From Clostridiaceae bacterium Marseille-Q4143 (GTDB lineage Bacteria > Bacillota > Clostridia > Lachnospirales > Lachnospiraceae), in NCBI GenBank assembly GCA_018228645.1, contig CP073693.1, forward strand, positions 3,234,416 through 3,298,415: a DNA stretch of 64,000 nucleotides. Reading direction: 5' to 3'. Below the pieces are notes generated by a model that was given only the letters and a program-made list of their open reading frames with translations, was not told where the DNA came from and ran no database searches. A program made the position numbers and the translations under genes. Position 1 is the first letter of the stretch. Every line of letters begins with the position of its first letter. Positions 9,668-17,854 of this stretch are shown piece after piece.

Positions 9668-9678
9668 TGTTCTGTTCT

Positions 9679-10764
9679 TTATTTCTTTGTAATATATCCT
9701 TTTGCTTTCAGCGTCTCTGCACAGAGAACCGCTCCACCAGCTGCACCACGTACCGTGTTGTGGGAAAGTCCTACGAATTTCCAGTCATAGATGCTGTCCT
9801 CACGAAGACGTCCTACAGAGATTCCCATTCCATTCTCATAATTGACATCCAGCTGAACCTGCGGACGATTGTCCTCCTCCATGTAACGGATGAACTGCTT
9901 CGGTGCGCTCGGAAGTCCTGCCTCCTGCGGGAATCCGCTGAATTTCTCCAGACGGTCGATCAGTTCTTCCTTGGTCGGGTTTTTACGGAATTTTACAAAT
10001 ACCGCTGCGGTATGTCCGTTCAATACCGGAACACGGATACACTGGCAGGTGATCTTCGGCTCTTCTGCCTTTACAATCACACCATTCTCAATGTGTCCCC
10101 AGATACGAAGGGGCTCCTGCTCGGATTTTTCTTCCTCTCCGCCAATATACGGAATAATGTTTCCTACCATCTCCGGCCAGTCCTTAAAAGTCTTTCCTGC
10201 TCCGGAAATTGCCTGATAAGTCGTAGCTACTACTTCATAGGGTTCAAACTCTTTCCATGCGGTAAGAACCGGTGCATAGCTCTGAATGGAACAGTTCGGT
10301 TTTACCGCGATAAATCCACGCTTGGTTCCCAGACGCTTTTTCTGGAACTCGATGACATCAAAATGCTGCGGGTTGATCTCCGGTACTACCATCGGAACAT
10401 CCGGAGTCCAGCGATGTGCGCTGTTGTTGGAGACAACCGGGGTCTCAGTTTTCGCATAAGCTTCCTCAATAGCTTTGATCTCGTCTTTGGACATATCCAC
10501 TGCACTGAATACGAAATCAACGCTTGCTGCTACTTTTTCCACTTCGTTGACGTTCATAACAACGATGTTCTTCACTGCCTCCGGCATTGGAGTGTCCATT
10601 TTCCAGCGGCCTCCTACAGCTTCTTCGTATGTCTTGCCTGCGGAACGAGCACTTGCTGCAATCGTTACCACCTCAAACCACGGATGATTCTCCAGAAGGG
10701 AGATAAATCTCTGGCCTACCATACCAGTTCCACCAAGGATACCTACTTTCAACTTTTCACTCAT
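9679..10764 (-). CDS. asd: Aspartate-semialdehyde dehydrogenase (archaeal/fungal-type)
   Basis: 361 residues. The N-terminal GILGGTGMVGQRF is the NADP-binding loop and KPNCSIQ carries the catalytic Cys. The length and the motifs VSNNSAHRW and QAISGAGK match the archaeal/yeast branch of the family rather than the E. coli branch. The enzyme makes aspartate-4-semialdehyde for the lysine/diaminopimelate, threonine and methionine routes. The gene has its own terminator and lies downstream of argH on the same strand with a 132-bp gap. Confidence 0.95.
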   Translation of the reverse strand: MSEKLKVGILGGTGMVGQRFISLLENHPWFEVVTIAASARSAGKTYEEAVGGRWKMDTPMPEAVKNIVVMNVNEVEKVAASVDFVFSAVDMSKDEIKAIEEAYAKTETPVVSNNSAHRWTPDVPMVVPEINPQHFDVIEFQKKRLGTKRGFIAVKPNCSIQSYAPVLTAWKEFEPYEVVATTYQAISGAGKTFKDWPEMVGNIIPYIGGEEEKSEQEPLRIWGHIENGVIVKAEEPKITCQCIRVPVLNGHTAAVFVKFRKNPTKEELIDRLEKFSGFPQEAGLPSAPKQFIRYMEEDNRPQVQLDVNYENGMGISVGRLREDSIYDWKFVGLSHNTVRGAAGGAVLCAETLKAKGYITKK

Positions 10765-10896
10765 TTTCTCATTCTCCTCTTATCCTTGCACGCCACGTGT
10801 CCGCGTATGACGTACATTTGTCATTTCTATGAAATAGTACAGGATTTTGACAAAAAAAGCAACCCTTTTTTTCTTTCTTTTTCAAAATTTATGACA

Positions 10897-12273
10897 CTAT
10901 GCGTTCAAATACTCTTTATAGCCTGCAATGACTTTTTCCATCGCTTCCTTACCTGGTGCACCGATGGTGAGTCGGCGGTTCACACAGGTCTCCATGGAAA
11001 TAGCATCATAAATATCATTTTCAAATACCGGGCTTTCTTCTCTATACTCATCTAAAGTCAGATCATCCAGAGATTTTCTTTCTGCAATGCACCGAAGAAC
11101 CAGGCGCCCTACAATTCCATGTGCATCACGGAAGGGCACACCATGATTTACCAGATAATCAGCTGCGTCTGTGGCATTGGTAAATCCTTTCTTTGCGCTC
11201 TCATGCATACGGTCTTTGCGGAAACTGATGGTATCCATCATACCGGTAAACAGTGCAAGACAGCCTTTGGTCGTGTCAATAGAATCAAATACCAGTTCTT
11301 TATCTTCCTGCATATCTTTATTGTAAGCCAGCGGAATGCCTTTCATGGTAGTCAGAAGAGACATGAGCGCACCATAGACACGTCCGGTTTTACCACGTAC
11401 CAGCTCTGCAATATCCGGATTTTTCTTCTGAGGCATAATGGAACTTCCCGTGCTGTATCCATCGTCGATTTCTACAAACTGATACTCATTGCTGTTCCAG
11501 ATAATAACTTCCTCAGAAAAACGACTCAGATGCATCATGATAGTGGACATGGCAGACAGATATTCTATGAGATAATCTCTGTCGGATACGGCGTCCATGC
11601 TGTTCTGCATCGGGCCATAGAATCCAAGCAGTTCCGCTGTATAATCACGATCCAGCGGATAAGTAGTCCCAGCCAGCGCACCAGCGCCCAACGGACAGTA
11701 ATTCATGCGCTCTGCAATGTCATGAAGTCTTGAACGGTCTCTTTTAAACATTTCAAAATAAGCACCCATATGATGAGCCAGTGTAATGGGCTGTGCTTTC
11801 TGCAGATGAGTAAATCCCGGCATGATGGTCTCGGTATTTTCCTCCATGATGCGAAGCAGTACTTTCAGAAGACCCTTTACCAGTTCATCCGTCTCTTTCA
11901 CTTCATCTCTTGTATAAAGTCTCATATCCAGCGCCACCTGGTCATTCCGGCTTCTTCCGGTATGCAGTTTCTTTCCTGCATCTCCAATCCGGTCAATGAG
12001 GTTTGCCTCCACAAAGCTGTGAATGTCCTCATATTTATCGGTAATCTCAAGTTTTCCGGACTCTACATCAGCAAGAATGCCTTCCAGTCCCTGTAAAATC
12101 TGCTCTTTCTCGTCTTCTGTCAGGATTCCCTGCTTTGCAAGCATTTTGACATGTGCCATACTGCCCTGAATATCCTGTTTATAAAATTTCTGATCAAATG
12201 AAATGGATGCGTTAAAACGATATACCAGCTGATCGGTCTCTTTCGTAAAACGTCCGCCCCATAACTGTGCCAT
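10897..12273 (-). CDS. argH: Argininosuccinate lyase
   Basis: 458 residues beginning MAQLWGGRFTKETD; AAGGAAG precedes the ATG at 12273. The fumarase/ASL superfamily signature GSSIMPQKKNPD, the HTGRSRNDQ loop and the TFSxxxMPGFTHLQ-like segment (MPGFTHLQKAQP) are present. It cleaves argininosuccinate to arginine and fumarate. No argG lies next to it, so it is separate from other arginine genes here. Confidence 0.97.
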   Translation of the reverse strand: MAQLWGGRFTKETDQLVYRFNASISFDQKFYKQDIQGSMAHVKMLAKQGILTEDEKEQILQGLEGILADVESGKLEITDKYEDIHSFVEANLIDRIGDAGKKLHTGRSRNDQVALDMRLYTRDEVKETDELVKGLLKVLLRIMEENTETIMPGFTHLQKAQPITLAHHMGAYFEMFKRDRSRLHDIAERMNYCPLGAGALAGTTYPLDRDYTAELLGFYGPMQNSMDAVSDRDYLIEYLSAMSTIMMHLSRFSEEVIIWNSNEYQFVEIDDGYSTGSSIMPQKKNPDIAELVRGKTGRVYGALMSLLTTMKGIPLAYNKDMQEDKELVFDSIDTTKGCLALFTGMMDTISFRKDRMHESAKKGFTNATDAADYLVNHGVPFRDAHGIVGRLVLRCIAERKSLDDLTLDEYREESPVFENDIYDAISMETCVNRRLTIGAPGKEAMEKVIAGYKEYLNA

Positions 12274-12341
12274 GGTCGTTCTTCCTTTCTGGTTTTTGTA
12301 CAAATTGTCGTTTTATTTTAACACAAAGAATTCCCATACAC

Positions 12342-12380
12342 AAGACCGGGGCATCAGACAATTGTGCTGATGCCCCGGGT
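12342..12380 (-). terminator. Intrinsic terminator after the FNT-family gene
   Basis: A perfect 12-bp stem (CCGGGGCATCAG / CTGATGCCCCGG) with a 9-nt loop at 12346-12378 follows the stop of the transporter gene; the minus-strand continuation is TCTTGTG, a weak U-tract. Confidence 0.7.
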
Positions 12381-12410
12381 TTATATGGGATTTCAAATAT
12401 AAGATAATTA

Positions 12411-13184
12411 CTATTTTTTTTCTTTCTGAATGATGTAATAAGGGAATGCAACCAGAAGTGCACCACCTGCTATGTTACCAAGTGTTACCCACAGAAGATT
12501 ATGAAAATATCCTGCAATGGAAACGCCTTCCACACCTGCACCATTCAACAGACCGACTGCCATCACACTCATATTTGCGATGCTATGTTCAAATCCGCAT
12601 GCCATAAATATGTAAATACACCAGAAAATCATGATCAGCTTTCCAGATTCTGTCTTCATTTTTGTGCAGCACCAGACTGCCAGACATACCAGCATATTGC
12701 AGAGCATTCCTTTAAAGAATAAAGCTGATGCGGTTCCGCCCATCTTTCCAGCTGCAATCGTTGCAAAATATTCACCGGTAGCTCCCTTCGGAACTCCTCC
12801 AAGCTGGAACAACGCTACCAGGATCACCGCTCCCACAAAGTTTCCAAGATAACAGACAACCCACAATTTCAGAGTGTCAAGCCAGGATACTTCTTTTTTG
12901 AAAGAAGCTGCTGCCATTACAAAGTTATTACCTGTAAAAAGCTCCGCTCCTGCCATAACCACCAGACTCAGTGCAGACGCAAAGGAAAACGCCATAATCA
13001 CTTTTGTAATCGTACATCCCGCTGCTGTCAGAATCGAGCCAAGGGTAAACGTTACAAATCCGCCAAGGGTGATAAAGGCGCCTGCCACCATGGCTGACAT
13101 AAAATAACCAGCTGGATTGTTGTTAAGAAGTGCCATCTTTCCTTTTGCCGCATTGCATACACTATTGAATTCATCACGAAACAT
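12411..13184 (-). CDS. Formate/nitrite transporter (FNT) family channel
   Basis: 257 residues from the ATG at 13184, which has GGAG 8 nt upstream. Six hydrophobic helices are visible. The family features AELFTGNNF (first half) and GFEHSIANM with NLLWVTLGNIAGG (second half) are kept, including the His of the second motif that lies at the pore. FNT proteins form pentameric channels for formate, nitrite or hydrosulfide; substrate cannot be chosen from the sequence. No formate or nitrite enzyme is adjacent. The promoter region carries a perfect AT-rich palindrome (13271-13284). Confidence 0.9.
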   Translation of the reverse strand: MFRDEFNSVCNAAKGKMALLNNNPAGYFMSAMVAGAFITLGGFVTFTLGSILTAAGCTITKVIMAFSFASALSLVVMAGAELFTGNNFVMAAASFKKEVSWLDTLKLWVVCYLGNFVGAVILVALFQLGGVPKGATGEYFATIAAGKMGGTASALFFKGMLCNMLVCLAVWCCTKMKTESGKLIMIFWCIYIFMACGFEHSIANMSVMAVGLLNGAGVEGVSIAGYFHNLLWVTLGNIAGGALLVAFPYYIIQKEKK

Positions 13185-13190
13185 AATCAT

Positions 13191-13434
13191 CTCTCCTATC
13201 TGTTTTCGTTTTCCCGTCCCTTACTGTCACAGATTTCTTTATCTGTACCATCCCATATACTTTAAAGATTGTTATTATAATAACATACTTTTCCCTATGT
13301 GTGATTGTACATATTGTAGGAAACCATTTCCTGATTTTTCATCTGCAAAACTAGAATTTCAATTTTTTTCAAAAAGCACTTTACTTTTTCTCTACCATAA
13401 GATATAATAATTTTCGTTGCTGAATGCAATCAAT
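13191..13434. other. Intergenic region between FNT gene and tRNA-Thr
   Basis: No gene seen. It holds a 14-bp perfect palindrome GTTATTATAATAAC (13271-13284), whose minus strand contains a TATAAT that could be the -10 of the FNT gene, and the tRNA promoter (TATAAT at 13403-13408, TTTACT 17 bp upstream) on the plus strand. Confidence 0.6.
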
Positions 13435-13507
13435 GCTTCCGTGGCTCAGCAGGTAGAGCGACGCACTCGTAATGCGTAGGTCACCGGTTCGAATCCGGTC
13501 GGGAGCT
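13435..13507 (+). tRNA. tRNA-Thr (anticodon CGT)
   Basis: 73 nt with a full cloverleaf: acceptor GCTTCCG/CGGGAGC plus discriminator T, D arm GGCTCAGCAGGTAGAGC, anticodon loop CTCGTAA giving anticodon CGT (reads ACG), and T arm CCGGTTCGAATCCGG. CCA is not encoded. A terminator follows 11 bp later. Confidence 0.96.
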
Positions 13508-13517
13508 TACTTTGCGG

Positions 13518-13543
13518 AGTCCTGAATTTCAGGACTTTTTCTT
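13518..13543 (+). terminator. Intrinsic terminator of tRNA-Thr
   Basis: Perfect hairpin AGTCCTGAATTTCAGGACT followed by TTTTTCTTTTT. Confidence 0.9.
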
Positions 13544-13556
13544 TTTAAAAAGAATA

Positions 13557-13585
13557 TTGCAATGAAAAATTGCATATGTTATAAT
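13557..13585 (+). promoter_or_regulatory. Promoter of the antitoxin RNA
   Basis: TTGCAA (13557-13562), 17-bp spacer, TATAAT (13580-13585) with an extended TGT immediately before it. It points into a short non-coding stretch that ends at the bidirectional terminator at 13671-13702. Confidence 0.75.
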
Positions 13586-13591
13586 GCCGAT

Positions 13592-13705
13592 AGGCTAAGA
13601 GATACGACTAGACCACAATTGGCTAGGCAAGAAATGAGCAAATTGTTTCCACTATGAAGCAGCGCAAACGAAAAGCCCCGGAGCGGCATCTCCGGGGCTT
13701 TTCTA
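13592..13705 (+). ncRNA. Putative type I antitoxin RNA (RNA II-like)
   Basis: A short transcript is predicted from the strong promoter at 13557-13585 to the hairpin at 13671-13702. It holds no plausible reading frame. Near its 5' end it carries AAGAGATACGACTA (13597-13610) and CCACAA (13613-13618), both repeated in the same orientation at 13815-13828 and 13832-13837, across the toxin start codon. The RNA is therefore complementary to the toxin mRNA at these repeats and again at the shared terminator. This is the arrangement of the Enterococcus par (fst) locus: convergent RNAs, direct repeats DRa/DRb and a common terminator. Confidence 0.7.
13671..13702. terminator. Bidirectional terminator shared by toxin mRNA and antitoxin RNA
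   Basis: Hairpin AAAAGCCCCGGAG-CGGCAT-CTCCGGGGCTTTT is symmetric, with A-run and T-run on both sides, so it can stop transcription arriving from either direction. Confidence 0.9.
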
Positions 13706-13748
13706 TTCCGTTTTGGTATGGTGGCTTAATCCATAGGCTGGTTACCTG

Positions 13749-13835
13749 CTATTTGTCACTATCCAACCATTTGCAGATGAGATGGCTAATCACACCTGCC
13801 GCGATAGCAACAATAAGAGATACGACTATTTCCAC
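13749..13835 (-). CDS. 28-residue hydrophobic peptide, putative type I toxin
   Basis: A GTG start at 13835 has GGAGGT 7 nt upstream (plus-strand 13843-13848) and opens a 28-codon frame. The peptide is one membrane helix (MEIVVSLIVAIAAG...) with a polar end, ICKWLDSDK. Size, single helix and charged C-terminus fit type I toxins of the Fst/holin-like class. In the predicted mRNA leader, GCCTCC (13865-13870) can pair with the Shine-Dalgarno GGAGGT, a self-inhibition typical of such toxins. The promoter on the minus strand is TAGATA-17 bp-TATTAT with an extended TG (13883-13911). Toxicity is inferred from layout, not shown. Confidence 0.72.
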   Translation of the reverse strand: MEIVVSLIVAIAAGVISHLICKWLDSDK

Positions 13836-13882
13836 AACTGACACCTCCCTTCCGTACCAGTCTAGGAGGCGGTAACATATCA

Positions 13883-13911
13883 ATAATAACACATACAGAC
13901 TAGATTATCTA
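13883..13911 (-). promoter_or_regulatory. Promoter of the toxin mRNA
   Basis: Minus-strand TAGATA (13906-13911), 17-bp spacer, TATTAT (13883-13888) preceded by TGT, an extended -10. Transcription would start near 13876, about 40 nt before the toxin GTG. Confidence 0.55.
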
Positions 13912-14408
13912 CTTTTTCTTACAAGCAAAGGGACTGTTGCAAAATAGATGGAGTCATCTGTTCTGTATCAGTCCTTTTTGTGTGATTTTAATAGTCATTT
14001 TCTATTTTGTAGGGCAGATAGAAAATAAAAGTTATTTTTTGCCCAATCAGGCAGTGCAGACACGCGAAAATTCTATAAAAAACAAGTCTTGTTATTTGAT
14101 TTGGACATATGGAAAATCTGTGATATCAGATGCCCAGAAAATTAGGAAAATTTGGGCAAAAGATGCATAAAAATCTCTATATGTCCAATTTATTTAATTT
14201 CTGAAACTATATAGCGAAAAATATTTTTTTCACTGCAAATATTGGGCGTGGAGAGGCACGAACATTCCATATACCCAAATGGATCAGCTTCGAGAGAAGT
14301 GTTGCCTTCACACAAAATATTCCACAAGTGGGCGAAGTCCATCGTCCGGCCTCCGGTTGCATAAAACCATGCAGGAATGGTGTGATAAATAAAAAGGAGG
14401 CTGTACGT

Positions 14409-14447
14409 ATGCTATTTCTTGAATATAATATGCTCCCTTCCAAGTAG
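14409..14447 (+). pseudogene. Transposase N-terminal stub (IS1182-like)
   Basis: AGGAGG (about 8 nt upstream) and ATG open a 12-codon frame, MLFLEYNMLPSK, then TAG. The EYNMLPSK start is what I recall from Lachnospiraceae IS1182-family transposases, where the frame would continue with Q and several hundred residues. Here the rest of the gene is missing and sequence jumps to the right inverted repeat. Confidence 0.55.
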
Positions 14448-14490
14448 ACAAGTGAAATAATAAAAACTTGTCACTTAGAAGGGAGCATAT
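14428..14490. repeat. Long hairpin inside the IS remnant
   Basis: A ~24-bp stem with one mismatch and one bulge (ATATGCTCCCTTC... against ...GAAGGGAGCATAT) and an AT-rich loop. It overlaps the transposase start codons and could block read-through transcription or translation. Confidence 0.8.
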
Positions 14491-14530
14491 CATATTTTGC
14501 AACAGCCCCTTTTTTCTCTTTGTAGAAATC

Positions 14531-15982
14531 CTACCAGCCAATCAGCCAGGAGTAGATTCCTTCGTATTTATATCTGGATGCATCCCATGAGAAATCTTTC
14601 TTCATGCCACGTTCTACCATCTCGTCCCATTCTTTGCGATGTACGAAATAAGTATATTTTGCGTAGTTGATGACTTCCATCATATCCCATGGATTATAAT
14701 TCGTAAAGGAGAATCCGGTTCCTTTGCCTTCATACTCATTGTAGGGTTCTACGGTATCCTTCAGGCCGCCAGTCTCACGCACAATCGGAAGAGTTCCATA
14801 CCGAAGAGAGATGAGCTGGGTCAGGCCACAGGGTTCAAATGCCGACGGCATGAGGAACGCATCTGCTGCCGCATACAACTTGTGAGACATCTCGTCTGCA
14901 TAATAAATATTGGCAGATACTTTATCCGGATATTTCCATGCATAGTGTCGGAACATATTCTCATACCGTTCGTCTCCGGTACCAATCACCACAAACTGGG
15001 TATTATCATCCACGATCTGCTCCATCACTTCTGCAATCAGGTCGAGACCCTTCTGATCCGTCAGGCGGGAAATGAGACCGATGATCATCTTATTCTCATC
15101 TACCGTCAGCCCCAGTGCTTCCTGCAGTGCTCTCTTGTTGGCCGCTTTGCCCTTCTTAAAATCTTTGATGGAATAATGATCCGGAATCTTCGCATCGGTC
15201 TCCGGATTCCAGATATCATAATCGATACCATTGACAATTCCTCTAAGATCCATATGTCTTGCGGACAACAGGCCATCCATTCCCTCGCCGTACTCCGGTG
15301 TCTGGATCTCCTGGGCATAGGTTTCACTGACAGTAGTGATATAATCAGCGTAAACCAGTCCGCCTTTGAGCATATTGGCATCACGCTTGTACTCCAGCTT
15401 ATCCGGTGTAAATACATAATCCGGCAGACCGGTCAGACCCTTCATCGTCTCGATATCCCAGATACCCTGGAATCTTAAGTTGTGAATGGTCATGACCGTC
15501 TTGATACCCTGATAAAATTCACCGGCTGCGAACTCTGTCTTCAGATAAACCGGAATTAGTCCGGTCTGCCAGTCATGGCAGTGGATCAGATCCGGGCGGA
15601 ATCCAACGATGGGAAGAATGGATAATACAGCCTTATCAAAGAAGGCAAATTTTTCAATGTCCGTCCGGAAATCCCCATAGGGTCTGGAGCCTCCAAAATA
15701 CACCAGGTTGTCAATGAAATAGAACGTAACCCCTTCATATTCATAAGTCATGACACCCACGTGGGCACCTGGATTATAAGAACCGGTTCCCATATAAAAA
15801 TGTGTGATATACTTAAAATTATTCCTGAATTCATCCGGTATACAGGTATAATTCGGTATTACCACACGCACATCCCACTCATCCTTATTAAATCCCTTTG
15901 GCAGCGCTCCGCATACGTCCGCAAGTCCCCCTGTTTTGATAAACGGCACGCATTCGGAAGCCGCAAATAATATTTTCTTCAT
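14531..15982 (-). CDS. glgA: Glycogen synthase (ADP-glucose type)
   Basis: 483 residues, ATG with GGAGGGG upstream. The N-terminal MKKILFAASECVPFIKTGGLADV contains the KTGGL nucleotide-sugar site; the GT5 C-terminal half has SRLTDQKGLDLI and the acceptor/donor motif EPCGLTQLISLRYGT. It adds glucose from ADP-glucose to alpha-1,4-glucan. No other glg genes lie beside it here. The IS remnant lies directly downstream. Confidence 0.96.
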   Translation of the reverse strand: MKKILFAASECVPFIKTGGLADVCGALPKGFNKDEWDVRVVIPNYTCIPDEFRNNFKYITHFYMGTGSYNPGAHVGVMTYEYEGVTFYFIDNLVYFGGSRPYGDFRTDIEKFAFFDKAVLSILPIVGFRPDLIHCHDWQTGLIPVYLKTEFAAGEFYQGIKTVMTIHNLRFQGIWDIETMKGLTGLPDYVFTPDKLEYKRDANMLKGGLVYADYITTVSETYAQEIQTPEYGEGMDGLLSARHMDLRGIVNGIDYDIWNPETDAKIPDHYSIKDFKKGKAANKRALQEALGLTVDENKMIIGLISRLTDQKGLDLIAEVMEQIVDDNTQFVVIGTGDERYENMFRHYAWKYPDKVSANIYYADEMSHKLYAAADAFLMPSAFEPCGLTQLISLRYGTLPIVRETGGLKDTVEPYNEYEGKGTGFSFTNYNPWDMMEVINYAKYTYFVHRKEWDEMVERGMKKDFSWDASRYKYEGIYSWLIGW

Positions 15983-16073
15983 ATAAGAACCCCTCCCACA
16001 AGATAAGAAAATTCTGTTGTAAATATCATATCATAATCCGACTCATTTCAAAAGGGATTTTTCATTATTTTTC

Positions 16074-16102
16074 TTGAAAAAACCCGTCATTCATGTAATA
16101 AT
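16074..16102 (+). promoter_or_regulatory. Probable promoter of the first ABC-F gene
   Basis: TTGAAA (16074-16079), 17-bp spacer, AATAAT (16097-16102), about 50 bp before the start codon. Confidence 0.45.
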
Positions 16103-16152
16103 GGAAATCGTGGCTTAAAGACATGAAATTACTGTAATTATGAGGTTTGAAT

Positions 16153-17793
16153 ATGATTAGTGCAAACAACGTGACCTTACGTATTGGAAAAAAGGCCCTC
16201 TTTGAAGATGTGAATATTAAATTCACCGAGGGAAACTGTTATGGTCTGATCGGTGCCAACGGTGCCGGGAAGTCTACCTTCCTGAAAATTCTCTCCGGAG
16301 AACTGGACAGCACCAACGGTGAGATCGTGATCACGCCGGGACAGCGTCTGTCTTTCTTAAAACAGGATCATTTCAAATATGACGAGTATACCGTTATGGA
16401 TACTGTCATCATGGGAAATGAACGTCTCTATGAGATCATGAAAGAAAAAGATGCCATCTATGCAAAAGAAGATTTTACCGATGAAGACGGTATCCGCGCC
16501 AGCGAGCTGGAAGGCGAATTTGCAGACATGGATGGATGGGAAGCAGAATCCAACGCCGCTACCCTGTTAAATGGTCTGGGAATTGAGACGGAGCTTCACT
16601 ATTCCATGATGAAAGACCTGATCGGTGCCCAGAAGGTCAAAGTCCTGCTTGCTCAGGCACTGTTCGGAAATCCCGACATCCTGCTTCTGGACGAGCCGAC
16701 CAACCACCTGGATCTGGATGCGATCGCATGGCTTGAGGAGTTCCTGATTAACTTTGAGAACACCGTCATCGTCGTATCCCATGACCGTTATTTCTTAAAT
16801 AAAGTATGTACCCACATTGCCGACATCGACTATGGCAAGATTCAGCTCTATGCCGGAAACTATGATTTCTGGTATGAGTCCAGCCAGCTGCTGATCCGTC
16901 AGATGAAGGAGGCAAACAAGAAGAAGGAAGAGAAGATCAAAGAGTTACAGGACTTCATCTCCCGTTTCTCCGCAAATGCTTCCAAATCCAAACAGGCTAC
17001 TTCCAGAAAGAAAGCTCTGGAGAAAATCCAGCTGGATGAGATCCGTCCTTCCAGCCGTAAATATCCGTACATTGATTTTCGTCCGAACCGTGAGATCGGA
17101 AATGAAGTACTGACCGTAGAAGGCATCTCCAAAACCATCGACGGCGTAAAAGTTCTGGACAATGTATCCTTCATTCTGGGACATGACGACAAAGTTGCAT
17201 TCGTAGGAAGCAACGAATTTGCAAAGACCACTCTGTTCCGTATCCTTTCTGGCGAGATGGAGCCGGACGAAGGAAATTATAAATGGGGAATTACCACTTC
17301 CCAGTCCTATTTCCCGAAGGATAACACCAAAGAGTTCGATAACGACGACACCATCGTTGACTGGCTGACCCAATATTCTGAGATCAAAGATGCTACTTAT
17401 GTCCGTGGTTTCCTGGGACGTATGCTCTTCGCCGGCGAAGACGGCGTGAAGAAAGTCCGCGTCCTGTCCGGAGGAGAGAAAGTCCGCTGCATGCTCAGTA
17501 AGCTGATGATCTCCGGTGCCAACGTCCTGCTTCTGGACGAGCCGACCGACCACCTGGATATGGAGTCCATCACCGCTCTGAACAACGGTCTCATTAAATT
17601 CCCGGGAGTACTTCTCTTTTCCTCTCGTGACCATCAGATCGTACAGACCACCGCAAACAGAATCATCGAGATCATGCCGAATGGTTCCATCATCGACAAG
17701 ATCACTACCTACGATGAATATCTGGAAAGCGATGAGATGGCAAGAAAAAGAACTGTTTACAGCAACAGTAAAGAAGACGAAGACGATAACTAA
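16153..17793 (+). CDS. ABC-F family ATPase (YbiT-like)
   Basis: 546 residues from the ATG at 16153 (GAGG 7 nt upstream; a TTG at 16147 is also in frame). Two ABC domains without membrane segments are joined by a charged linker (~residues 245-310), as in ribosome-acting ABC-F proteins. Domain 1: GANGAGKST, DEPTNHLD, VVSHDR, but the signature reads LIGAQ instead of LSGGQ/LSGSQ. Domain 2: the Walker A is GSNEFAKTT, a form I have seen in Firmicutes YbiT relatives, the signature LSGGE is intact, and the switch region is SSRDHQ rather than SHD. Its likely role is translation factor; antibiotic resistance cannot be inferred. Confidence 0.88.
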   Translation: MISANNVTLRIGKKALFEDVNIKFTEGNCYGLIGANGAGKSTFLKILSGELDSTNGEIVITPGQRLSFLKQDHFKYDEYTVMDTVIMGNERLYEIMKEKDAIYAKEDFTDEDGIRASELEGEFADMDGWEAESNAATLLNGLGIETELHYSMMKDLIGAQKVKVLLAQALFGNPDILLLDEPTNHLDLDAIAWLEEFLINFENTVIVVSHDRYFLNKVCTHIADIDYGKIQLYAGNYDFWYESSQLLIRQMKEANKKKEEKIKELQDFISRFSANASKSKQATSRKKALEKIQLDEIRPSSRKYPYIDFRPNREIGNEVLTVEGISKTIDGVKVLDNVSFILGHDDKVAFVGSNEFAKTTLFRILSGEMEPDEGNYKWGITTSQSYFPKDNTKEFDNDDTIVDWLTQYSEIKDATYVRGFLGRMLFAGEDGVKKVRVLSGGEKVRCMLSKLMISGANVLLLDEPTDHLDMESITALNNGLIKFPGVLLFSSRDHQIVQTTANRIIEIMPNGSIIDKITTYDEYLESDEMARKRTVYSNSKEDEDDN

Positions 17794-17817
17794 AATTGAA
17801 AATTTCTGCATAACAAA

Positions 17818-17854
17818 AACACCTCTCTGGATCATCTCCAGAGAGGTATTTTTT
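17818..17854. terminator. Bidirectional terminator between ABC-F and PTS IIB-like genes
   Basis: Hairpin ACCTCTCTGGATCATCTCCAGAGAGGT (17821-17847) with TATTTTTT on the plus strand and an A/T-rich flank for the minus strand. Confidence 0.85.

Larger units (their letters stand above)
13597..13837 (+). repeat. Direct repeat pair of the toxin-antitoxin locus
   Basis: AAGAGATACGACTA occurs at 13597-13610 and 13815-13828; a second short unit, CCACAA, follows at 13613-13618 and 13832-13837. Being direct repeats in convergent transcripts, they make the two RNAs complementary. Confidence 0.85.
13930..14509. mobile_element. IS1182-like non-autonomous element / IS remnant
   Basis: 580 bp bounded by 17-bp inverted repeats with one mismatch: GGGACTGTTGCAAAATA at 13930-13946 and the complement of GGGGCTGTTGCAAAATA at 14493-14509. 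These ends resemble those I know from IS1182-family elements. Inside, only the first codons of a transposase frame survive (14409-14447). A long hairpin (14428-14490) sits next to the right end. A second inverted repeat, TTGGACATAT ... ATATGTCCAA, lies in the left half (~14100-14190). No clear target duplication is seen. The right end lies 22 bp from the glgA stop codon, so the element may supply glgA's transcript end. Confidence 0.75.

Noticed and set aside
13561..13930. CRISPR array
   Set aside because: The repeated AAGAGATACGACTA occurs only twice, 218 bp apart, and is explained by the antitoxin-toxin arrangement. No other regular repeat array was seen in the window.
13937..14170. 77-codon plus-strand frame at the left end of the IS remnant
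   Set aside because: Starts inside the inverted repeat, low-complexity AT-rich product, no ribosome binding site.
14207..14443. Minus-strand frames inside the IS remnant as a transposase
   Set aside because: The translations show no DDE or IS1182 motifs; the recognisable transposase start is on the other strand.
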